Assembly: GCF_016908525.1 (NCBI RefSeq) | Contig: NZ_JAFBEB010000003.1 | Location: forward strand, 1-64,000 | Reading direction: 5' to 3' | DNA: 64,000 nucleotides | From: Brevibacillus fulvus | GTDB taxonomy: Bacteria > Bacillota > Bacilli > Brevibacillales > Brevibacillaceae | Notes under the pieces: generated by a model | The model's database searches: none | What the model was told of the DNA's origin: nothing | The model's input: the letters and a program-made list of their open reading frames with translations, nothing else | Program-made: the position numbers and the translations under genes | In this document: positions 58,453-64,000 of the stretch, one piece after another | Numbering within the stretch: position 1 is the stretch's first letter | Layout: every line of letters begins with the position of its first letter

Positions 58453-58833
58453 ATGGAGATCAAGATCGGAATCGATCTGGCTTTTGTGGCCAAAATCAAA
58501 AAACTGGCGGAATCCAGCCCGGAATTTTTGGAAGAAGTCTTTACCGAAACAGAGCGAAGCTATTGCCTGGGAAAAAAGCGTTGTTTTGAACATTTGGCGG
58601 CCAGATTTGCCGCCAAGGAAGCTTTTTTCAAAGCGATTGGCACAGGGATCGGGGGCGGAATCGGCTGGAAAGAGATCGAAGTGCGAAATCACTTTCGAAC
58701 CGGCAGACCCTACCTGAACCTTGCCGGCAAGGCGGAGGAGATGCTTGCCAGCCGGCAAATTGTCTCCGTCGACTTGTCGCTGTCCCATACGGAAGAGCTG
58801 GCGATAGCCCAAGTAGCGCTACTTTTGGAGTGA
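58453..58833 (+). CDS. Holo-ACP synthase (AcpS-type phosphopantetheinyl transferase)
   Basis: A 126-residue enzyme that moves phosphopantetheine from CoA to the carrier Ser. IGIDLAFVAKI with Asp8, FTETERSYC, FAAKEAFFKAIG with the Mg-binding Glu, and LSLSHTEELAIA are the family marks. There is no clear ribosome site; it starts 7 nt after the carrier gene and is probably translated by coupling. Confidence 0.92.
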   Translation: MEIKIGIDLAFVAKIKKLAESSPEFLEEVFTETERSYCLGKKRCFEHLAARFAAKEAFFKAIGTGIGGGIGWKEIEVRNHFRTGRPYLNLAGKAEEMLASRQIVSVDLSLSHTEELAIAQVALLLE

Positions 58834-58838
58834 GGAAC

Positions 58839-59291
58839 ATGCGCTTTTTAATGGTGGATCGGATTGAGGAAATTGTGCCCGCAAAGGAAATAAAGGCCAG
58901 CAAGCTCATTACCGGAGACGACCCGTTCGCCTGCGATCCGGTATCGGGTGAGCCTGGGCTATGGGAAGGAATCGCGGTGGAAGCCTTGTGCCAGGCCGGC
59001 GCGTGGCTGATCATGCATTCAACCGAATTTCGGCAGCGCGCTGTTCTGTTGGGCGCAGAGCAAATCGTCATCCACGGCAGGGCGGTGCCGGGCGATGTTT
59101 TGCAGCTGCATGGGGAGCTGCATTCGCTTGACGGACAGTCTGCTGTATTTTCGGGAAAAGGGTATGTCAATGGTGCTTGTATGCTGGAACTACATTATAT
59201 GATGTGTGCGTTGATCCCGGTTGAAGAGTTGGAAGCAACCGAGGATGTCAAGCGTACGTTTCGTTTGTTAAGGCGGGAGATAAGCGGATGA
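58839..59291 (+). CDS. FabZ/FabA-like hotdog protein lacking the catalytic His (DH1)
   Basis: About 150 residues of hotdog type. The central helix keeps the Glu of 3-hydroxyacyl-ACP dehydratases (Glu48 in AVEALCQAG), but the HFPxxPxMPG motif is replaced by ACDPVSGEPGLWEG, with no His in the area. Alone it should not dehydrate. The second hotdog protein of the cluster has the opposite defect. GGAGTGAGG precedes the ATG at 58839, and the AcpS stop is just before it. Confidence 0.78.
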   Translation: MRFLMVDRIEEIVPAKEIKASKLITGDDPFACDPVSGEPGLWEGIAVEALCQAGAWLIMHSTEFRQRAVLLGAEQIVIHGRAVPGDVLQLHGELHSLDGQSAVFSGKGYVNGACMLELHYMMCALIPVEELEATEDVKRTFRLLRREISG

Positions 59292-60553
59292 AACAGCGGG
59301 TGGTCGTAACAGGACTGGGAGCGGTAACGCCGGTGGGCCACAATGTGGCCGCAACGTGGGATCAGCTGCTGTCCGGTCAATCGGGTGTTGGCAAGATTGA
59401 TCTGTTTGATACGGAGCATTTTGATACAAAAATCGCGGCGCAAGTGAAGGAGTTTACGCTGGAGGCAGAACTCGGCAAACGGCAGAAAAGGTACCTGCAC
59501 CGCTCGTTGCAGTTCGGCATTCAAGCGTTTCAAGAGGCGGTTGCGGACGCCGGACTTCTGGCTGCGCCGCTTCCCTCGGAGGAGATCGGGCTGGCGATCG
59601 GCTGCGGGCTGGTTTATCCCAATTTGGCGGAAATGAAACAGATTTTTGACGGTTACTTTGCGGAAGGGCAGTCCCTGTCCTACATGAGTCCAAACGAGAT
59701 CATGCGCCGCAATCTGACGACAGGCATTTCGCTGATGGCGGAAATGATTGAGGCGACCGGTCCGATGATCTCGCTGACAACAGCATGCGCTTCCAGCGCC
59801 CATGCCATTGGCGAGGCTTTCCGCCGCGTGCAATGCAAGGAAGCAACCGCGATGATCGCTGGCGGCTATGACTCAATGATTAATTATATCGATTTGATCG
59901 GGTTTGGCATGTTAGGCGCGCTGTCGACAAGAAATGACGACCCGGCCGCGGCTTCCCGACCGTTTAGCCGCGACCGTGACGGGTTTGTTATTGGCGAAGG
60001 GGCAGCGATGCTTGTGTTGGAAAGCCTGGAATCGGCCTTGAACCGTGGCGCTCCCATCTATGGAGAAGTTGTCGGGTATTCGTCCACGATGAATGCTTAC
60101 CGCATTACCGATTCTCCACCGGATGGGGGATCATGCATCACGGCGATGAAAAATGCGCTGAACGATGCCGGGCTGGAGCCGGAGATGATCGATTACATCG
60201 CCGCCCACGGCACGGGAACGCCTTATAACGACTTTAGCGAGACCAATGCGATTAAAGCAGCGTTTGGCGAACATGCCGATGCTCTGTCGATCAGTTCGAT
60301 CAAATCGATGATCGGGCATCTCACCAGTGCGGCGGGAGCGATCAACTTGCTGGTCACGTTGCTGGCGATTCGCGATCAAGCGATTCCGCCGACGATCAAT
60401 CTGCTTCACCCTGACTCAAAGCTTGATTTGGACTATGTGCCAAATGAAAGCAGAAGAAAGGAAGTCCGCGCCGCTTTGGTCAATGCTTTTGCTTTTGGAG
60501 GGACCAACGCATGTATCGCGGTGCGGAAATGGCAGGAAGGGGATCGGACATGA
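59288..60553 (+). CDS. Beta-ketoacyl-ACP synthase (KS1, intact)
   Basis: A 421-residue KAS II-type condensing enzyme. Active site Cys167 in TTACASSAH, His in IAAHGTGT and His in MIGHLTSAAG, so the Cys-His-His triad is complete. It overlaps the end of DH1 by 4 nt and the start of DH2 by 4 nt. It extends the chain with malonyl-ACP. Which of the other ketosynthase-like proteins is its partner is unknown. Confidence 0.92.
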   Translation: MKQRVVVTGLGAVTPVGHNVAATWDQLLSGQSGVGKIDLFDTEHFDTKIAAQVKEFTLEAELGKRQKRYLHRSLQFGIQAFQEAVADAGLLAAPLPSEEIGLAIGCGLVYPNLAEMKQIFDGYFAEGQSLSYMSPNEIMRRNLTTGISLMAEMIEATGPMISLTTACASSAHAIGEAFRRVQCKEATAMIAGGYDSMINYIDLIGFGMLGALSTRNDDPAAASRPFSRDRDGFVIGEGAAMLVLESLESALNRGAPIYGEVVGYSSTMNAYRITDSPPDGGSCITAMKNALNDAGLEPEMIDYIAAHGTGTPYNDFSETNAIKAAFGEHADALSISSIKSMIGHLTSAAGAINLLVTLLAIRDQAIPPTINLLHPDSKLDLDYVPNESRRKEVRAALVNAFAFGGTNACIAVRKWQEGDRT

Positions 60554-61005
60554 ACTGGGGTTTGATCGATAAAGTGGTCGAATGGTCGGCGGGAAAGGAA
60601 GCTGCCGCTCTGCAAAATATCGGCATGACCAGTCCCATTTTGGATACACACTTTCCGTTGAAGCCGATCTGGCCGGGCGTCTTGACGATGTCAGCGGTAA
60701 TTCGGCTGGCCGCGGGCGTGCTGGAATCCGCCGAGGGCTTTGCGCGGAAAGTTGAACTGAGCCAGATCGCCAACGTGAAATGGCGGAAATATATTAGTCC
60801 CGGCGATCAATTGCGAATTGATGTGCAAGTCTTGTCGCTGGATGAGGCCGGGGCGGTGGTCAAAGGGAAGGTGTCGGTCGGAAACAGGCCGGTCGCCACC
60901 TTCGGCGAAATGACGTTCCGCTTTGTGGAAGGCGGGCAAGCAAATCGGGACCGGACGAAAATGTTTTGGCAAAAACGGGGATATGCAGGGGGAGGCGAAG
61001 CATGA
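60550..61005 (+). CDS. FabZ-like hotdog protein lacking the catalytic Glu (DH2)
   Basis: A 151-residue hotdog protein. The His motif is present (THFPLKPIWPGV, His34), but the residue 14 positions later where FabZ has its Glu is Ser48. The C-terminal ATFGEMTFRFVEG strand is normal. It is the mirror image of DH1, and in FabZ/FabA the active site uses His from one chain and Glu/Asp from the other. Start ATG at 60550 in ATGA overlap with KS1; GGAAGGGG upstream. Confidence 0.78.
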   Translation: MNWGLIDKVVEWSAGKEAAALQNIGMTSPILDTHFPLKPIWPGVLTMSAVIRLAAGVLESAEGFARKVELSQIANVKWRKYISPGDQLRIDVQVLSLDEAGAVVKGKVSVGNRPVATFGEMTFRFVEGGQANRDRTKMFWQKRGYAGGGEA

Positions 61006-62282
61006 GGCGCGTGGTAGTCACGGGGTTAGGGACGCTTACTTCACTGGGGCATGAGGTGGAAGAAGTGTGGAAAAAGGTGCTGTCCGGACAAAGCGGAATT
61101 GGCCGTATTTCCTCGATGGAGGCGGAGAAATACCACACGGTGCTTGCCGGTGAAATTCGCGATTTTGACCCCAAACAATATATCGCTTCAGGAAAAAACC
61201 GGCAGCTGATGGCGCGCGGCGACCAGTTGTGCTTTGCCGCGTCGCTCAAAGCATATCGCGATGCCGGGTTGGAGCAGAGTGAAATTTGCAAGGAGCGTTT
61301 TGCTTTATATGTGGGCGGCAACAAGGAAATGGATACTTTGCCGCAAGAGTTTGTGGAAACGGTATGGCAAGCGGAAGGCGAAGGCGGCGTCAGCGAACCT
61401 GCGTTTGCGCTGGCGGCGAAACAAATTTTGCCGCCGCTGTTTTTCGTCAAAGGTTTGCCATCGGCGGTTTTGTTTTATTTATCGGCCCATTTTTCCATCC
61501 AAGGGCCGAACACGTATTTCGTCGGCACATCCAATGCCAGCGCTGTGGCGATCGGCTCGGCCTTCCGCGCCATCCGTTACGGCGAAGCCGATGTGGCGCT
61601 GGCCGGGGGCTTTGCCGATCCGCTGACCTGGTGGAATTACATGAAAATGGACGCGCTCGGTGTCTTGAATCGCAAACCATCTGAAGACCCGACCAAGGCC
61701 TACATGCCGTTTGATGTGAGACGAAACGGGACGATCATTGCCGAAGGGGCAACCATGTTCGTCCTGGAAGAACTGGAACGGGCCAAGGCCAGGGGAGCGA
61801 ATATTTATGCCGAAGTGGTCGGATTCGGAAGCGGCTATGATCGGGGAAGTCTGGTAAAACCTTCGCCTGAAGGCACGGGCTTGCAAATTGCGGTCAAAAA
61901 GGCATTAACAGAAAGCGGCATCCAGCCGGAGCAAGTCGGATATGTCTGCGCGCATGGAAGCGGTACGCGCTGGGGGGATGAATCCGAGGCGCGCGCGATT
62001 GAACAGCTGTTTGGCCGGGAAGGAAAAGTGGCAGTCAGTACGGTAAAGCCAACCACCGGTCACATGGTCTCCAATGCCGGAGCGTTTAACGCGCTGGCAT
62101 CCGTGCTGGCGCTGCGCGATCAAACCTTGCCATTTACGCTGAACTGCCAAACCCCGGATCCAAGCTGGTCGGTAGATTTTGTCACACACGAACCGCGCAA
62201 GGCCAAGGTCGAAACGGTCTTGTCGCTGGCCCGCGGGCTGGAAGGGCAGGATACGGCCCTCCTGTTTTCAAAGTTTGGATAA
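61002..62282 (+). CDS. Ketosynthase-like protein with Cys-to-Ser change (KS2)
   Basis: A 426-residue KAS-fold protein. The active Cys is replaced by Ser177 (VGTSNASAVAIG), while the two His are kept (CAHGSGTRWGD and TGHMVSNAG). Such proteins act as chain-length factors or starter/decarboxylase partners of an active ketosynthase. The ATG at 61002 follows GGGGAGGCG and overlaps the DH2 stop by 4 nt. Confidence 0.88.
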   Translation: MRRVVVTGLGTLTSLGHEVEEVWKKVLSGQSGIGRISSMEAEKYHTVLAGEIRDFDPKQYIASGKNRQLMARGDQLCFAASLKAYRDAGLEQSEICKERFALYVGGNKEMDTLPQEFVETVWQAEGEGGVSEPAFALAAKQILPPLFFVKGLPSAVLFYLSAHFSIQGPNTYFVGTSNASAVAIGSAFRAIRYGEADVALAGGFADPLTWWNYMKMDALGVLNRKPSEDPTKAYMPFDVRRNGTIIAEGATMFVLEELERAKARGANIYAEVVGFGSGYDRGSLVKPSPEGTGLQIAVKKALTESGIQPEQVGYVCAHGSGTRWGDESEARAIEQLFGREGKVAVSTVKPTTGHMVSNAGAFNALASVLALRDQTLPFTLNCQTPDPSWSVDFVTHEPRKAKVETVLSLARGLEGQDTALLFSKFG

Positions 62283-62300
62283 AAGGGTGAATACAGAAGA

Positions 62301-64000
62301 ATGAAAAATTCGGCTCGTGCAAAAGTGGTGGTAACAGGCTTGGGAGCCGTCACGGCTCTCGGCGAAAACGTCGAAACATTGTGGACAGCGGTAAAAGCGG
62401 GGACTCATGGAATTTATCCGGTCGAGTCGCTCGATATGTCCGGCTATATGACCCGGATTGCCGGAGAGGTCAAAGGGAAGCTGTCAGACGTGGCCCATGC
62501 CCATGTTCGCCAGACGATGGACCGGGCAATTTTATTTGCGACCAAAGCGGCGGAGGAAGCGCTGGCGGATGCCGGCTTGCGTTCCGAACAACTGCCGGAG
62601 CGGACCGGCTGCATCATGGGAACATGCCTGGGCGGGATGAACAGCGGTGAAAAATGGTTTCGGGACCAGCTGCAAACAGAACAAGCCGAGCAAGAGCTTA
62701 CGCTGGAATGGCGGTTCAACAGCATCGCTGAATCTTTGGCGAGCCACTTTGAACTGAAAGGGCCGATTTTCACCATTTCGACCGCGTGTGCCGCAGGCGG
62801 CAATGCGATCGGGTTTGCCGCTGATCTTATTCGCCAGGGAAAAGCGGACGTAATGCTGGTTGGCGGAGCGGATGCTTTGGCACACATGGGCGTGGCTGGC
62901 TTTCACGCTTTGCAATCGCTGGCCGCGGAGCCATGCCGTCCCTATTCCAAAGATCGGACCGGACTGTCGTTGGGCGAGGGGGCCGGCGTGCTTGTATTTG
63001 AAAGTGAGGAACGAGCGCGAAAACGACAGGCGAAAATTTACGCCGAAGTGCTCGGATTTGGTCTGTCGGCGGATGGATACCACCCGACTGCGCCCAAACC
63101 GGATGGGGAAGGAGCAGGCCGAGCGATCGGGATGGCGCTTGAACAAAGCGGGGTTGCCCCGGAAGAAATCGGCTACATCAACGGGCATGGGACAGGAACA
63201 GTGAAAAACGACAGCGCGGAAACGCAGGCGATCAAACGGGTATTTGGACCGGCGGCTGACCAACTGAAGGTAAGCAGCACCAAGTCGATGATTGGTCATT
63301 TGCTGGGGGCAGCGGGGGCTGTGGAAGGAATTGTGACGGTATTGGCGCTGTATGAACAAGTCATTCCGCCTACGGCCAATTACCAGCAGCCTGATCCGGA
63401 GTGCGACCTTGATTATGTGCCCAATCACGCGCTGTATGCTCCTGAGCTCAAATTGGCCATGTCCAATAACTTCGCGTTCGGCGGCAATAACTGCTCCGTT
63501 CTTTTCGCGCGCTATCAGGAAAATCTGTCTCCGGCAACGCACTTTGCCGATGAGCGCGTTTTGATCACCGGCATCAGCCAATTGAGTCTCGCAGGTCCCG
63601 ATTTGGACGCATTTTGGCAAGCGGCGGTGGAGGGCCGGAATTTGTTCAGCCGGCTGGAAGGCGAAGCGGGAGAAGCGTTGACTGTGGGGAAAGTGCAAGA
63701 GTTTCAAATCGAATCGTACATTTCCAGGCGCGATGCCAGAAAAATGGACGAATTCGAAAAGCGGGTCGTTTCCGCAGCGATCTCGGCGCTTGCCGATGCC
63801 GGCATTGAAGTGGATGAGGAAAATGGCCAACGAGTCGGCATCATTGTCGGAACCGCCAATGGTACGGTGGAGAGCTTGGTTCATTTCTATGCCCCGCTGT
63901 TGGCTGAGGGGGCCCAAGGAGCCAATCCCGTACATTTTCCCAATATGGTGTTTAACCAGGCAAGCGGGTTGGCCGCCACGCATACGAAAGCGGTCGGCAT
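62301..64000 (+). CDS. Ketosynthase fused to a second ketosynthase/CLF-like domain (KS3, partial)
   Basis: Open frame of at least 566 codons running off the window end. Residues 1 to about 410 are a complete ketosynthase with Cys163 (STACAAGGNA), GHGTGT and MIGHLLGAAG. From about residue 418 (RVLITGISQLSL) a second KAS-like N-terminal half begins, with VGIIVGTANGTVESL and FNQASGLAATH before the cut. Separate KS and chain-length-factor genes are the rule in type II systems, so a fused pair is notable. The start ATG has a weak site (AGAAGA) and follows KS2 by 18 nt. Confidence 0.88.
   Translation, partial: MKNSARAKVVVTGLGAVTALGENVETLWTAVKAGTHGIYPVESLDMSGYMTRIAGEVKGKLSDVAHAHVRQTMDRAILFATKAAEEALADAGLRSEQLPERTGCIMGTCLGGMNSGEKWFRDQLQTEQAEQELTLEWRFNSIAESLASHFELKGPIFTISTACAAGGNAIGFAADLIRQGKADVMLVGGADALAHMGVAGFHALQSLAAEPCRPYSKDRTGLSLGEGAGVLVFESEERARKRQAKIYAEVLGFGLSADGYHPTAPKPDGEGAGRAIGMALEQSGVAPEEIGYINGHGTGTVKNDSAETQAIKRVFGPAADQLKVSSTKSMIGHLLGAAGAVEGIVTVLALYEQVIPPTANYQQPDPECDLDYVPNHALYAPELKLAMSNNFAFGGNNCSVLFARYQENLSPATHFADERVLITGISQLSLAGPDLDAFWQAAVEGRNLFSRLEGEAGEALTVGKVQEFQIESYISRRDARKMDEFEKRVVSAAISALADAGIEVDEENGQRVGIIVGTANGTVESLVHFYAPLLAEGAQGANPVHFPNMVFNQASGLAATHTKAVG

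Noticed and set aside
62532-63983. A 483-codon minus-strand open frame opposite the ketosynthase fusion
   Set aside because: Shadow; the plus strand carries complete ketosynthase motifs throughout.

Overview
The window looks like the chromosome of an aerobic, low-to-mid GC Gram-positive of the order Bacillales. The evidence is strong AGGAGG-type ribosome sites, many GTG/TTG starts, paired PurR boxes, a guanine riboswitch, a PurS/PurQ/small-PurL FGAM synthase, an Fe-S type PurF, PcrB, CamS and a sigma-54 promoter in front of P5C dehydrogenase. The backbone follows the Bacillus subtilis order yeaC-yeaD-yebA-guaA-pbuG-pur genes and later yerB-yerC-pcrB-pcrA-ligA-camS, with insertions and breaks. 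That suggests a relative of the Brevibacillus / Tumebacillus / Effusibacillus kind rather than Bacillus itself; the genus is a guess.

Layout. 0.4-4.8 kb: MoxR ATPase, DUF58 protein and membrane transglutaminase operon. 4.8-11.5 kb: guaA behind a guanine riboswitch, a purine permease behind a PurR-box promoter and an unassigned structured leader, then purEKB. 11.6-14.4 kb: ECF sigma factor, BceR-like response regulator and a chimeric membrane protein that joins the start of a BceS-type kinase to the second half of a BceB-type permease. 14.4-17.1 kb: Tat-exported gluconate-2-dehydrogenase-like pair. 17.4-20.4 kb: LacI regulator, GNAT acetyltransferase and a convergent iron alcohol dehydrogenase. 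20.5-30.5 kb: purCSQLFMN and purHD, each with its own near-identical PurR-box promoter, so the usual single pur operon is split in three. 30.5-31.2 kb: small membrane proteins. 31.4-35.5 kb: branched-chain amino acid ABC transporter livHMGF without a binding protein. 35.6-37.7 kb: two-component system. 37.9-47.5 kb: yerB-yerC-pcrB, a DUF4395 protein, pcrA, ligA, a beta-propeller lipoprotein and camS. 47.6-49.3 kb: P5C dehydrogenase with a sigma-54 promoter. 49.4-50.4 kb: TagO/WecA-like transferase. 50.4-56.0 kb: a regulator-rich block (three TetR proteins, one atypical LuxR-type response regulator, a possible 47-residue protein) with a flavin monooxygenase and an MFS exporter.

56.2-64.0 kb (running off the end): a compact gene cluster that is the most novel part of the window. 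It codes for malonyl-CoA:ACP transacylase, 3-ketoacyl reductase, an unusually long acyl carrier protein, its own phosphopantetheinyl transferase, two hotdog proteins with complementary halves of a dehydratase active site, one intact ketosynthase, one ketosynthase-like protein with Cys replaced by Ser, and an open-ended protein that fuses an intact ketosynthase to a second ketosynthase/chain-length-factor-like domain. No enoyl reductase is seen. I infer a reducing type II polyketide / polyene fatty acid pathway, analogous in logic to aryl-polyene and ishigamide-type systems, in a Gram-positive setting. The neighbouring TetR, monooxygenase and exporter genes may regulate, tailor and export the product.

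Purine genes work as a regulon: PurR box pairs with about 26-27 bp between their cores precede the permease, purE, purC and purH, and come in two promoter architectures. guaA is instead under guanine control through RNA.
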